A DNA stretch of 64,000 nucleotides from LVI-A0039 sp033105485 (GCA_033105485.1 CP136956.1:682001-746000); one strand, 5' to 3'. Shown: positions 33,452 through 42,602, counted from the stretch's first letter. The notes: a model not told the origin generated them from the letters alone. Program-made: numbers and translations.

Positions 33452-34867
33452 TTATTTTACAGTTACAATACGCATGTAGTCAGTTTTACCTTCTTCATTG
33501 ATTGAACCTGCAGAAACTGCAACTTCGTCACCAGCTACAACTAATCCTTTTGCTTTTGCAATTTCGATTGCGTTTGCAATAGTAGTACTAGTTTTTTCAG
33601 ATCTTTCGATCATTTCAGCTTGTACACCGTAGCTTAATGCTAAACTACGACGAGTTTTTTCATTTGAAGTTAATGCTAAGATTGGAGTTTGAGGCTTTAA
33701 TCTTGAGATAACACGAGCAGTGTTTCCACTTTCAGTTAAAGCAACAACTAATTTTACTTCATCTAAAGTGTTTGCAGTAGCTACTGTAGAGTAAGCAACT
33801 GATTCAGTAACAGTTTTAGCTAAGTTTTTGTATTGTTGACGAGTGTGGTGGTCATAGTTGAATGAACCTTCAGCTTTTTCAGCAATTTTAGCTTGCATTT
33901 GAACTGATTCGATTGGGTATTGACCTGAAGCAGACTCACCTGATAACATTACTGCATCAGTACCATCCATAACAGCGTTGAATACATCTGAAACTTCTGC
34001 ACGAGTTGGTCTTGGGTTATCTTGCATAGACTCTAACATTTGAGTTGCAGTAACTACCATTTTACCTAATTTGTTACATTTTTCAATGATCATTTTTTGG
34101 ATTACAGGTACTTCTTCAGCAGGTACTTCTACCCCTAAGTCTCCACGTGCAACCATGATACCATCTGATAATTCGATGATTTCGTCGATGTTTTCTACAC
34201 CGTCTTGAGATTCGATTTTAGAAATAATTTGAATGTGGTCGTTACCTTTTTCAGCTAATACAGCTTTAATTTCTTTTAAATCTTGAGCGTTACGTACGAA
34301 TGAAGCAGCGATGAAGTCTAAGTCTTGGTCACAAGCCCACTCAATATCTGCTCTATCTTTAGCACTCATAAATTCAAAGTTTAAAGTAACACCTGGTACG
34401 TTTACACCACGACGTGATTTCATTCTACCAGTGTTTAATACGTTAACAACGATATCAGTTCCGTTGATTTCTTTAACTTCTACTGAAACATATCCGTCAT
34501 CTAATAAAATGATGTCTCCAGCTTTTAAGTCTTTGTATAATTCTTTATAAGAAACTGTAAATCTTTCAGTGTTTCCAACAACTTCTTCAGTTACGATTGT
34601 AGCAGTTTGTCCTTTTTCTAAGAAAGTACCGTCTTCGAACTCACCTGTACGAACTTCTGGACCTTTAGTATCTAATAAGATTGCTACGTTGCTTCCGATT
34701 TCTGCGTTGATTTCTCTTACTGTATCGATTTTTTCTTGTTGCTCATCGTATGGTCCGTGAGACATGTTTAAACGCATTACGTTTAATCCACTTTTAACTA
34801 ATTCAGTTAAGATTCCTTTTTCACTTGATGCAGGACCAATTGTCGCTACTAATTTTGTATTCTTCAT
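33452..34867 (-). CDS. pyk: Pyruvate kinase
   Basis: The 471-residue enzyme has the pyruvate kinase landmarks: NVMRLNMSHG near the start, ISKIESQDGVENIDEI with the catalytic Lys, MVARGDLGVEVP and AVMLSGESASGQYP. It catalyses PEP + ADP to pyruvate + ATP. It lacks the extra C-terminal PEP-utiliser domain found in Bacillus pyruvate kinases. It is co-transcribed with pfkA, 26 nt upstream; ribosome site AAGGAGCGAA. Confidence 0.98.
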   Translation of the reverse strand: MKNTKLVATIGPASSEKGILTELVKSGLNVMRLNMSHGPYDEQQEKIDTVREINAEIGSNVAILLDTKGPEVRTGEFEDGTFLEKGQTATIVTEEVVGNTERFTVSYKELYKDLKAGDIILLDDGYVSVEVKEINGTDIVVNVLNTGRMKSRRGVNVPGVTLNFEFMSAKDRADIEWACDQDLDFIAASFVRNAQDLKEIKAVLAEKGNDHIQIISKIESQDGVENIDEIIELSDGIMVARGDLGVEVPAEEVPVIQKMIIEKCNKLGKMVVTATQMLESMQDNPRPTRAEVSDVFNAVMDGTDAVMLSGESASGQYPIESVQMQAKIAEKAEGSFNYDHHTRQQYKNLAKTVTESVAYSTVATANTLDEVKLVVALTESGNTARVISRLKPQTPILALTSNEKTRRSLALSYGVQAEMIERSEKTSTTIANAIEIAKAKGLVVAGDEVAVSAGSINEEGKTDYMRIVTVK

Positions 34868-34893
34868 ATTATTTCGCTCCTTGTTTTTAAACT

Positions 34894-35859
34894 TTATACA
34901 TTTAAGTATCTATTTGCTAATCTGTACATTTCTTCATCTACTGTATGTGGACGATCTAATGCTGCAATAATGTCATCATGAGTTAAAGCGTTTTTCTCGA
35001 TACCGATACAACGTCCTTGCTCACCTTCCATTAATAATTCTACTGCATAGCTACCCATACGAGCTGCTAATACTCTATCGAATGCTGTTGGTACCCCACC
35101 ACGTTGAATGTGTCCTAAAACAGTTGCTCTAGTTTCAATTCCAGTTGAGTCCTCAATTCTTTTTGTAAGCTCTTCAGTTACTTTTAAACCTTCAGCTACA
35201 ATAACGATAAAGTGACGTTTACCATTCTCTTTATCTCTTTGTAATTTTGAGATAATTTCGTCAATATCATGGTCGATTTCAGGAATTAATGTTGCTTCTG
35301 CACCAGTTGCGATACCAGCCCAAAGCGCTAAATCTCCTGCATCTCTACCCATAACTTCAACTACTGAACATCTTTGGTGTGAACCAGAAGTGTCACGTAA
35401 TCTGTCTACAGCCTCAACAATAGTATTTAACGCTGTGTCAAATCCAATTGTGAAGTCACTACTTGGAGTATCATTATCAATTGTACCAGGCAGTCCAACA
35501 CATGGGTATCCCATTTCTGTTAAACGCTTAGCACCCATGAATGATCCATCTCCACCAATAATTACTAAACCTTCGATTCCTCTCTTATCTAAGTTCTTAA
35601 CTGCTTCTTCACGAATTTCTGCTTCTGCGAATTCTGGGAAACGAGCTGAACCTAAGAAAGTACCACCTCTGTTAATTGTATTTGCTACATCAACAGATTC
35701 TAGTTTTCTAATTTTGTCATGGTAAAGTCCATAATATCCCTCTTCGATACCATATACTTCGATATCGTTCGCGATACATGTACGCACTACACTACGAACT
35801 GCAGAGTTCATACCAGGTGCATCTCCACCACTAGTTAATACTGCTATTTTCTTAATCAT
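34894..35859 (-). CDS. pfkA: ATP-dependent 6-phosphofructokinase
   Basis: The 321-residue enzyme is a bacterial PfkA: LTSGGDAPGMNSAVRSVV at the start, GGDGSFMGAKRL, the catalytic LPGTIDNDTPSSDFTIGFDT segment and LGHIQRGGVPTAFDRVLA. It phosphorylates fructose 6-phosphate and heads the pfkA-pyk operon, typical of Firmicutes. Ribosome site TAGGAGGCTC. Confidence 0.98.
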   Translation of the reverse strand: MIKKIAVLTSGGDAPGMNSAVRSVVRTCIANDIEVYGIEEGYYGLYHDKIRKLESVDVANTINRGGTFLGSARFPEFAEAEIREEAVKNLDKRGIEGLVIIGGDGSFMGAKRLTEMGYPCVGLPGTIDNDTPSSDFTIGFDTALNTIVEAVDRLRDTSGSHQRCSVVEVMGRDAGDLALWAGIATGAEATLIPEIDHDIDEIISKLQRDKENGKRHFIVIVAEGLKVTEELTKRIEDSTGIETRATVLGHIQRGGVPTAFDRVLAARMGSYAVELLMEGEQGRCIGIEKNALTHDDIIAALDRPHTVDEEMYRLANRYLNV

Positions 35860-36157
35860 GAGCCTCCTACTAATATATTACCTATATATTTTAACAAATA
35901 TAAATTTTTAGTTTCACATTTTTTCACTTTAAAACTAAATTTTTTACCTTATTTTATCAAGCAAAACGAGTAAATGTTTTCTCAAAATTTAAAGACCTTT
36001 TGTCAATGTTACAATAAATTTACATTATGCCAAAATTCACGTAACTCTAATTTGTTATGGGCATTTTTTTTAGAAGTTAGATATTCAATTTCATTACATA
36101 AATTTCTATCGCCTTTTAAAATCCATGTTATATTATTATAGTTTTAAGGGAGGCACA
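35860..36157. other. Divergent intergenic region pfkA / deoxynucleoside kinases
   Basis: The region holds the pfkA promoter (minus-strand -10 candidate in TTGTTAAAATATAT, about 35895), an imperfect inverted repeat AGTTT...AAACT around 35909-35935 and a plus-strand hairpin with T8 at 36027-36072. No gene is visible. Confidence 0.4.
36027..36072 (+). terminator. Terminator-like hairpin upstream of the deoxynucleoside kinases
   Basis: ATGCC/GGCAT close a long structure with inner AAATT/AATTT pairs, followed by T8. It points rightward although no rightward gene lies upstream, so it may be an attenuator or a leftover. Confidence 0.35.
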
Positions 36158-36769
36158 ATGTATATATGTATCGAAGGTGGTATTGGAGTTGGAAAAACAT
36201 CACTAACTAATATTTTATGCGAAGAATTTGATTTAAATAAAAAGTTAGAGATTGTTGAAGAAAATCCGTATTTAAAGGATTTTTATGAAGATATGGAAGG
36301 TTTTGCATTTCAAACTGAGATGTTTTTTTTAACTCATCGATATGGTCAAGTAAAAAACTTACACAAAGAAATTACAAGTGGAATTGTTAGTGACTATACA
36401 ATCTATAAGAATAAGCTATTCGCAAATTTAAACTTACAAAATGGGGATTTAGATAAGTTTAATAAAGTATTTGAAGTTTTAACTGAAGGACTTCCACAAC
36501 CAGATTTATTAATTTTCTTAAAAGCTGATGTTGAGACACTTAAGAAAAGAATTATGATGCGTGATCGTAAATTTGAGCAAGATATTGATAGTCAATATTT
36601 ACAGGATTTAATCGACACTTATCAACATTATTTCAATGAACTAATTAATTATTCTGCTAGTAATGTTTTAGTAGTTGAATGTGATAATATTGATTTCGTT
36701 TTCAATGATAACGATAAACAAAAATTACTATCGACTATTAGTCAAAAAATCAAGGAGTTAAATGAGTAA
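36158..36769 (+). CDS. Deoxynucleoside kinase (dGK/dAK family), first of pair
   Basis: The protein of 203 residues has a P-loop GGIGVGKTS, the EENPYLKDFYEDM substrate segment, a lid-type RDRKFEQD and the PDLLIFLKAD strand. These fit the Firmicute/Mollicute deoxynucleoside kinase family, which phosphorylates deoxyribonucleosides for DNA precursor salvage. The DRS motif of its neighbour appears here as SDYTIYKNKLF, suggesting the deoxyguanosine-type paralog, but specificity is uncertain. ATG 36158 follows GGGAGGCACA. It overlaps the next gene by eight bases (ATGAGTAA). Confidence 0.88.
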   Translation: MYICIEGGIGVGKTSLTNILCEEFDLNKKLEIVEENPYLKDFYEDMEGFAFQTEMFFLTHRYGQVKNLHKEITSGIVSDYTIYKNKLFANLNLQNGDLDKFNKVFEVLTEGLPQPDLLIFLKADVETLKKRIMMRDRKFEQDIDSQYLQDLIDTYQHYFNELINYSASNVLVVECDNIDFVFNDNDKQKLLSTISQKIKELNE

Positions 36770-37397
36770 AATAGAAAACAAAACTGCTTCAATTGCAATT
36801 GCAGGTACAGTTGGTGTTGGGAAAAGTACACTTGCAAACAAACTTGGAGAAATGCTAGACTTTAAAGTTATGCATGAAAATGTACAGTCTAATCCATATT
36901 TAGATAAGTATTATTCAAACTTTAATAAATGGGCATTTCACTTACAAATCTTTTTCTTAGCTGAAAGATTTAAAGATCAAAAGAAAATGTTCAGTTATGG
37001 TGGTGGATTCATCATGGACCGAAGTATCTATGAAGATATTGAAATCTTTGCAAAAATGAACTACGAAAAAGGAACAATGTCTGAAGATGATTGGGATACT
37101 TATAAATCTTTATTTGAAGCAATGGTATTATCTCCATACTTTGAAAAACCAGACTTAATCATTTACCTTGAAGGGGACATTGATCATGTTGTTAATAGAA
37201 TTAATGAACGTGGTCGTGATATGGAAGTTCAAACCGATGTTGAATATTGGCGTGAATTAGACACTCGTTACAAAACATGGATCGATGAAATTAATGATAT
37301 GCGTGTACTGCGTTTAAACATTAATGAATATGATGTACATGATGACGATTCAATGACTGTTATTGTTGAAAAAATTAAAAAGCTTGTAAATGCATAA
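36762..37397 (+). CDS. Deoxynucleoside kinase (dAK/dCK type), second of pair
   Basis: The 211-residue kinase has P-loop GTVGVGKST, ENVQSNPYLDKYY, the DRSIYEDIEIF motif with catalytic and Arg residues, and the lid RGRDMEVQ. Tandem deoxynucleoside kinases of this type form a heterodimer in Lactobacillus, where one takes dAdo/dCyd and the other dAdo/dGuo. The eight-base overlap with the first gene fits equal production of two subunits. Specificity is inferred from family. Confidence 0.9.
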   Translation: MSKIENKTASIAIAGTVGVGKSTLANKLGEMLDFKVMHENVQSNPYLDKYYSNFNKWAFHLQIFFLAERFKDQKKMFSYGGGFIMDRSIYEDIEIFAKMNYEKGTMSEDDWDTYKSLFEAMVLSPYFEKPDLIIYLEGDIDHVVNRINERGRDMEVQTDVEYWRELDTRYKTWIDEINDMRVLRLNINEYDVHDDDSMTVIVEKIKKLVNA

Positions 37398-37424
37398 TAG
37401 AGCCTTAAAGGTTCTATTTTTTTT
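37396..37424 (+). terminator. Terminator after deoxynucleoside kinases
   Basis: AATAGAGCC-N5-GGTTCTATT with T8; overlaps the stop codon of the second kinase. Confidence 0.9.
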
Positions 37425-37438
37425 AAGAAAGGATTATT

Positions 37439-38698
37439 ATGAACTATTATTTAAAACACTTAAGTTCCCTCTATACACGTCCAATACTAAACGGAATTGA
37501 TGGTAATATGGAATTACGAGCAGCTAGCCCATTCGAATTATTCTTAGACTTAATTTTTGTAATTGCATTATCTAAGCTTAGTTACTTATTTGAACTACAA
37601 ACTATATACGATTTCTTAGAAGCAACTCTACTATTTGCAATTATCTATTCACTTTGGCATACTGTAACAACATATACAGTTATGTTCATGAAGAAGGAAA
37701 CAAACTACTGGACTCGGGCAATGATTTTCTTAGTTATGCTCCCACTAATTTTCTTCATTAGTATCCAGAGCTTTGAAACTCATGTACAAGTAATAATTTT
37801 CTGTATGAGCCTTGCAATTAGTAAAATATTACTAGCGCTTATTTTGCGTGATAGCATCATCAATGCACCACTAAATAACATCTTAACTAGTAACTTATAC
37901 CTGTCTATATCGAAAACACAATTAATTTCATCTATACTACTTATTATTGCAGCCTTTATTGATAATAATTTATTATTTGCAATTCTTCTAGTAATAATCG
38001 CAGTTCGTGAAGTTATTCTTGTTCCACATATTCACAAGAAGACTATTAGACAATCATTTTCACCATTATTACTTAACAAGCAACTGTTTATGGAGCGTCA
38101 ATTACTTTTCATTATCCTGATTTTTGGAGAAAGTTTAATTTCCGTGGTTAATAATATAGCTACTAACCCAACTCCTTTATCAGTCCTTTATATTATTTTA
38201 GTATTTTCAATAATGTTCCTATTTTATGTGCGTATTTCAGAAGAAACTGAATACAATACCGAACTTATTGAACGTTCAAACAATTTATCGTACTGGATGA
38301 TTAGGAATTATATTATCTTTACTATTTTCGCTGTTATTAGTATGGTTCCAGAACTTATTGAACATCACCATCACTTACCAATAAGTTACTTAATAATCTT
38401 ATTAGCAATTATGCTTTTTATTGCAACAGAACATTTACGCCTAAACCTAAAGCATCTTAATAAATTAAGTAAACCAATTGATAAAGTATTTTATATAGTA
38501 GATAACCACATGATCTATTTAATGTACGTAGTATGTGGACTACTACTTATTTTCCATAACTCAGTACTAGTTATCTATATACTATTATTAATCTACTTCT
38601 TATTACACGTAATTGCACTACCATTTAGAAGTCATTTAATTGATGAAGACTGTTACTTCGCTACTTATTTAAATAATAAAAGTAACAAAGATATCTAA
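37439..38698 (+). CDS. ltrA: Low-temperature-requirement protein A (LtrA) family membrane protein
   Basis: The 419-residue polytopic membrane protein shows the LtrA hallmark near its start (LRAASPFELFLDLIFVIALSK), followed by about twelve hydrophobic helices and an FGESLISVV segment. LtrA was named from a Listeria mutant unable to grow in the cold; its biochemical role is unknown. It has its own ribosome site (AAAGGATTATT) 14 nt after a terminator. Confidence 0.88.
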   Translation: MNYYLKHLSSLYTRPILNGIDGNMELRAASPFELFLDLIFVIALSKLSYLFELQTIYDFLEATLLFAIIYSLWHTVTTYTVMFMKKETNYWTRAMIFLVMLPLIFFISIQSFETHVQVIIFCMSLAISKILLALILRDSIINAPLNNILTSNLYLSISKTQLISSILLIIAAFIDNNLLFAILLVIIAVREVILVPHIHKKTIRQSFSPLLLNKQLFMERQLLFIILIFGESLISVVNNIATNPTPLSVLYIILVFSIMFLFYVRISEETEYNTELIERSNNLSYWMIRNYIIFTIFAVISMVPELIEHHHHLPISYLIILLAIMLFIATEHLRLNLKHLNKLSKPIDKVFYIVDNHMIYLMYVVCGLLLIFHNSVLVIYILLLIYFLLHVIALPFRSHLIDEDCYFATYLNNKSNKDI

Positions 38699-38760
38699 TA
38701 ATAATTATAGTCACCGTAAATATAGCACTCATTATAATTAACAAAATTATAATAAACAAA

Positions 38761-38796
38761 AAAGAGATAGAATCTAATTAAAGATTCTATCTCTTT
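38761..38796. terminator. Bidirectional terminator
   Basis: A perfect 14-bp stem AAAGAGATAGAATC/GATTCTATCTCTTT between convergent genes. Confidence 0.95.
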
Positions 38797-38798
38797 CT

Positions 38799-39638
38799 TT
38801 ATTGAACCATTCCCGTTAGTCCTAATATAATTGCAAAAGCGCTTAGTGATGTAAGCATAATAATAAAACCTAGTACTATAATACCTACTGATAACAGTAA
38901 AACTGATTTTAGATTTCGGTTAAGACCGTAACATCGATTTTCTCCTAACTTCATAAGCTCTAAAACAATAATCACAACTAGTAAAACACTAATAATAATT
39001 AACGCTACTGCCCATACTTTTAAATCAAAATCACTGACTGGGTTTAAGTCAAGTGAACTAAGAGTAATCGCAAGTATAAATAAGCCAATAACACCTATAT
39101 AACAGCATCTAATCTTCAACTTATAACTTGTCATTACTTGTGCATAACTAAGTTGCTCTGGGTTGTTTAGATTCCATGAACCATATGGCTGCGTAATATA
39201 CATTTTCTGATTACGATTAAGTTCATTTTCTTGTGCATACCTTTTATCATCAAACTTATTCCACAAAGAGAATAACCATGATTCACCAAAAAGAATTACT
39301 AGAATAATTAGAAAACTAATTACTTCATGCCCCGGATTATCAGTAGCTTCAAATACAATTGCAAATAGTAACATCATACTAAGAATGTTACCAAGTATTA
39401 CTACGAGTAATTTTCGCTTTAGAAATGCATGTCCACATTTAAAAAACTCCGGCTTTATTGTGTATATAATTAGTTCCATTGCGATGAATAATAAAACCCC
39501 GGTAATTAATCCTAATTGCACTAAATTATGCAAATATAAGACCCCTCCTATAATCGCACCAATAAAAACACTAAAAACCATTATAACCTTATTCTCTGAA
39601 CGGTCAAATCGCTTTCGTAAATCATAATTTAAAAACAT
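38799..39638 (-). CDS. Polytopic membrane protein of unknown function
   Basis: The 279-residue protein has about seven or eight hydrophobic segments. A central hydrophilic stretch (about 130-170) contains YITQPYGSWNLNNPEQLSYA. No family is recognised. It is monocistronic with ribosome site GGGAGTGAGATAAACT, and a seven-copy trinucleotide repeat lies just upstream of that site. Confidence 0.7.
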   Translation of the reverse strand: MFLNYDLRKRFDRSENKVIMVFSVFIGAIIGGVLYLHNLVQLGLITGVLLFIAMELIIYTIKPEFFKCGHAFLKRKLLVVILGNILSMMLLFAIVFEATDNPGHEVISFLIILVILFGESWLFSLWNKFDDKRYAQENELNRNQKMYITQPYGSWNLNNPEQLSYAQVMTSYKLKIRCCYIGVIGLFILAITLSSLDLNPVSDFDLKVWAVALIIISVLLVVIIVLELMKLGENRCYGLNRNLKSVLLLSVGIIVLGFIIMLTSLSAFAIILGLTGMVQ

Positions 39639-39654
39639 AGTTTATCTCACTCCC

Positions 39655-39675
39655 ATAATAATAATAATAATAATA
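39655..39675. repeat. Trinucleotide microsatellite (ATA)7 upstream of 38799-39638
   Basis: Seven perfect copies of ATA (TAT on the coding strand) lie between the ribosome site of the leftward gene and a candidate -10 (TATATT). Copy-number change by slippage would alter the promoter or leader spacing. Confidence 0.8.
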
Positions 39676-39681
39676 TACCAT

Positions 39682-39708
39682 AAAAAAAGGAACCCTTATG
39701 GATTCCTT
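39682..39708 (-). terminator. Terminator of the M23 peptidase gene
   Basis: AAGGAA-C-CC-TTAT-GG-A-TTCCTT (one mismatch) followed by T7 on the minus strand. Confidence 0.85.
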
Positions 39709-39714
39709 AATTTT

Positions 39715-41640
39715 CTACCAAATTCTGACATCTATGTTACTAATGTCTGCAAAGATTGCTGGATTTGTCCTGAATTCATCATTACGTAATCCATCTTTAT
39801 CTGTGTCTTCAAATAAATCAAAATGTAAATGTGGACCCGAACTGTTTCCACTATTACCCATGTTACCAATCTTAGTATTAGATGTAACACTTTGTCCAGT
39901 TTTTACATTAATCACTGATAGGTGCATGTAGATAGAGAAGAATTGACGTCCCTTATAATTGTGCTTAACTACGACATAATTTCCGGCACCATAGTTACAA
40001 TTATTACCTAAGTAACCTCCGGTTGCACTACAACCACCTGCAGTTTGAACAACTGTACCAGGGGCAGTTGAATAGATTGCTACTGTTTTATTAACATTAC
40101 CGAAATCTACACCTGTGTGGCCATCATAGCAACGATATTGACAAGTAATATAACCACTTTTAACTGGAGCTTTAAAGTAAGATCCAATTGATGGGGAACT
40201 TACAGTTTGATTTGTTTTGTATCCACTACTATTATATGTACTCTTAATAAAACTTTTCTCGCCTTTAAATGAGTAGTCAACACGTGTCTTAGTTTTTACT
40301 TTTCCATTACTATAATATGTGTAATCATATCTAAGCTGTGCTTTTCCATTACTATAGTATTGTGCATATTCTCGTTTTAGACGTCCATTAGAATAATTTT
40401 CTTTATAGTAAATTCGCTTTCCGGTAGAATAATACGTTTGATATGTTTTCAGTTTACCACTATCATAATAATCATATTGAAATTCATATTTGCCATTAGA
40501 ATAATACTTATAGTTTTTTATTAATGTTCCTCTTGTATAATCTTTTAAAACTTTAAGATTCCCATTTGTATAATATGTTCTATACTTATATTTTCTTCCT
40601 GCTGTTCCAAAACGTTCATATGTTAAAAGATTACCACTACTGTTCCAGTATTTATATGTACGTTTGATGTTAGTACCACTATATTCAGTAAGTGACTTCT
40701 GTTGTTTATTTGTATAATATTCGATTATTCGATTATAACTACCATCTTTTAAATAACTAGTAGTTTTGATGTGATTACCTTTACTATCGTATAGTCTATG
40801 GACCTCAAGTTTTCCATTAGAGCGATATTTTTTTTGCTCACGTTTTACACCATTTGTATAAACATAATCATATAATAGTTTACCAGATTGGGCATTAACT
40901 TTACGCTTAGTAATTTGCTTCTTACTATTATACTGATATTGTTCTTTTAAAATACCCGATGTATAGTATTCACGTTTATACTTTAGAACTCCTGGTGAAC
41001 TATACACTGATACTTTATATAACTCACCTTCAGATCCCCATTCTTTATAACTTATTGTTTTTCCCGTATCAGAATATCGACGATCAGAACGTACAATAAG
41101 TTTTTTCTGTTGTTGATTATAACTATATGTTTTATGAATTGTTATGTTTCCATCTTGATCGTACCAATATCCATCTGTATTTTCACCATTTTTATATTTA
41201 TACGTTTTAACTTTAATTCCATTTTTATAGTAAATTTTTTCACCACTACCATTTTTTGTATAGTCTTTCCATCCGGTAAAATTTGATAGTGATACTGTCA
41301 TTTTTTGAACAAAACTCTCATCAACAAGTTCTAGTTCACTTTCTTCTTCTCTAATGATTTCATCATTATCAACTGATTCTATCTCAGACTCTATTTCTGA
41401 TTCTGTCTCAGACTCTATTTCTGATTCTATCTCAGACTCTATTTCTGATTCTATCTCAGACTCTATTTCTGATTTTGTTACAACCTCACTATCATTTAGT
41501 GAATTTATATGTTCTAAATCCTCTAAGTTCTCAACAAAAATTTGTTCGCTACTAACTTCTGTTGCAGTATATATTGGTGCTAGTTGACTAGCAATTAGAG
41601 TACCAACTAATATCCCATTAATAAATTTAACATTACGCAT
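39715..41640 (-). CDS. Secreted M23 (LytM) peptidase with MORN_2-like repeats
   Basis: The 641-residue protein has a signal peptide (MRNVKFINGILVGTLIASQ), an acidic (SEIE)n tract (about 55-90) and about fifteen repeats with the pattern YYSNGKLKxxYxYY (about 120-490), resembling the MORN_2/YwqK repeat. A C-terminal M23 domain (about 500-641) follows, with DGHTGVDFG (His and Asp zinc ligands) and GPHLHFD (catalytic and ligand His). It should cut peptidoglycan cross-bridges outside the cell, with the repeats probably binding wall or surface. The Cys of CQYRCYDG and GGCSATGGYLGNNC may form disulfides. An inverted repeat spans its ribosome site. Confidence 0.88.
   Translation of the reverse strand: MRNVKFINGILVGTLIASQLAPIYTATEVSSEQIFVENLEDLEHINSLNDSEVVTKSEIESEIESEIESEIESEIESETESEIESEIESVDNDEIIREEESELELVDESFVQKMTVSLSNFTGWKDYTKNGSGEKIYYKNGIKVKTYKYKNGENTDGYWYDQDGNITIHKTYSYNQQQKKLIVRSDRRYSDTGKTISYKEWGSEGELYKVSVYSSPGVLKYKREYYTSGILKEQYQYNSKKQITKRKVNAQSGKLLYDYVYTNGVKREQKKYRSNGKLEVHRLYDSKGNHIKTTSYLKDGSYNRIIEYYTNKQQKSLTEYSGTNIKRTYKYWNSSGNLLTYERFGTAGRKYKYRTYYTNGNLKVLKDYTRGTLIKNYKYYSNGKYEFQYDYYDSGKLKTYQTYYSTGKRIYYKENYSNGRLKREYAQYYSNGKAQLRYDYTYYSNGKVKTKTRVDYSFKGEKSFIKSTYNSSGYKTNQTVSSPSIGSYFKAPVKSGYITCQYRCYDGHTGVDFGNVNKTVAIYSTAPGTVVQTAGGCSATGGYLGNNCNYGAGNYVVVKHNYKGRQFFSIYMHLSVINVKTGQSVTSNTKIGNMGNSGNSSGPHLHFDLFEDTDKDGLRNDEFRTNPAIFADISNIDVRIW
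41378..41473 (-). repeat. 12-bp tandem repeat coding for the SEIE tract
   Basis: Eight near-identical 12-bp units (four 24-bp pairs alternating TCTATCTCAGAC and TCTATTTCTGAT on the plus strand) encode the acidic tract of the M23 peptidase. Unit gain or loss keeps the frame. Confidence 0.9.
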
Positions 41641-41658
41641 TTCTCCTCCTGCGTAATG
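41631..41658 (-). promoter_or_regulatory. Inverted repeat enclosing the M23 ribosome site
   Basis: CATTACGCA and TGCGTAATG form a perfect 9-bp inverted repeat around a 10-nt loop that contains AGGAGGAG. The 3' arm includes the TG of the start codon. In RNA it would present the ribosome site in a loop and hide the start; in DNA it would be an operator just downstream of the -10. Confidence 0.55.
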
Positions 41659-41664
41659 ATTATA
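41659..41664 (-). promoter_or_regulatory. Extended -10 promoter of the M23 peptidase gene
   Basis: TATAAT preceded by TGC on the minus strand; the predicted transcription start (about 41652-41654) falls inside the inverted repeat. Confidence 0.65.
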
Positions 41665-41684
41665 GCACAGTTTTGCAACAACTT

Positions 41685-42602
41685 CTATTTGATTACAAGT
41701 AAATTTACTAAATTTGTCGGAGTATTAGTCCCACTTTTAAATTGGTAATCAAAGTCTGCTAGGATTTGAACTAAGTTCTCTAGTCTATTTTCACTTACAT
41801 GACTAAGTATTTTTCTATTTTGTTTTGTCGCATATGGGTTAGCTCCGATTTGACTTGCTATTTTAAAATCATTAAGTCCTTTAGCTATTAATACTTTAGT
41901 TTCGTACATTTTTTTTATTTGTGTAAAACTAACAAGTAAGATATCACTATCCGTGATTCCTTCACTTCTAATAACATTTAAATATTCTATTGCTTGTTTA
42001 GTTTGACCACGAACAATATAATTGTATAGTTCAAAAATTTTGTGCTCTGCTAGGGTTTGTCCGGCAGCTTTTACATCACTTACAACAATACAATTATGAT
42101 CTGCATATTCCCATATTTTTAATAAATCATTAGTAGCTCCAAAAATATTATTAGGAAAATTAGCCTTTAATAGGTCTAGAGCTTCGGCTTCAATTTGGAT
42201 ATCATTATCTGTTATGAAGACATCTAAGGCAGTATCAAAATCAAGCTCTTCTAAAGCAAAGTGTTTTACTTCCATTCCGTTACCAAACTTATCATACCAA
42301 GTTGTGTTACGATTAATTTCTTTATCTGCAACAATGATTATCTCTTCATTACAACTGAAGATTTGATTTAATAGAGCGATATTAGCTTTTGAGTACTTTT
42401 CTGTCTTATTAGTGAATCCCTTAAATCCTTCTAAAATATATACCTTTGGTTCTGCAAATAAATCAACTGATAAAATATCAGTCATTAATTGACTATAATC
42501 TGTACTCACCATATCAAAAGTTAGTTGCTGTTTACCATCACAAACCTTTTGCATATACTTATTTTTATTAAACGCATCATTTCCACTCACATAATATAAC
42601 AT
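41685..42602 (-). CDS. holA: DNA polymerase III delta subunit
   Basis: The 305-residue protein matches HolA of the clamp loader. It has an N-terminal RecA-like domain opening MLYYVSGNDAFNKNKYM, a middle domain, and a C-terminal collar with KIASQIGANPYATKQNRKIL and the final DYQFKSGTN stretch. Delta opens the beta clamp. In Bacilli holA usually sits near comEC and rpsT, which are not seen here. The gene has its own upstream region and precedes the M23 gene, which has a separate promoter. Confidence 0.9.
   Translation of the reverse strand: MLYYVSGNDAFNKNKYMQKVCDGKQQLTFDMVSTDYSQLMTDILSVDLFAEPKVYILEGFKGFTNKTEKYSKANIALLNQIFSCNEEIIIVADKEINRNTTWYDKFGNGMEVKHFALEELDFDTALDVFITDNDIQIEAEALDLLKANFPNNIFGATNDLLKIWEYADHNCIVVSDVKAAGQTLAEHKIFELYNYIVRGQTKQAIEYLNVIRSEGITDSDILLVSFTQIKKMYETKVLIAKGLNDFKIASQIGANPYATKQNRKILSHVSENRLENLVQILADFDYQFKSGTNTPTNLVNLLVIK

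Noticed and set aside
39655..41473. CRISPR array
   Set aside because: The repeats here are a microsatellite and a coding tandem repeat; there are no spacers and no cas genes anywhere in the window.
41354..41587. Plus-strand ORF rich in Ser-Ile-Ser-Asp repeats
   Set aside because: It is the antisense of the SEIE repeat tract of the M23 peptidase; no ribosome site.
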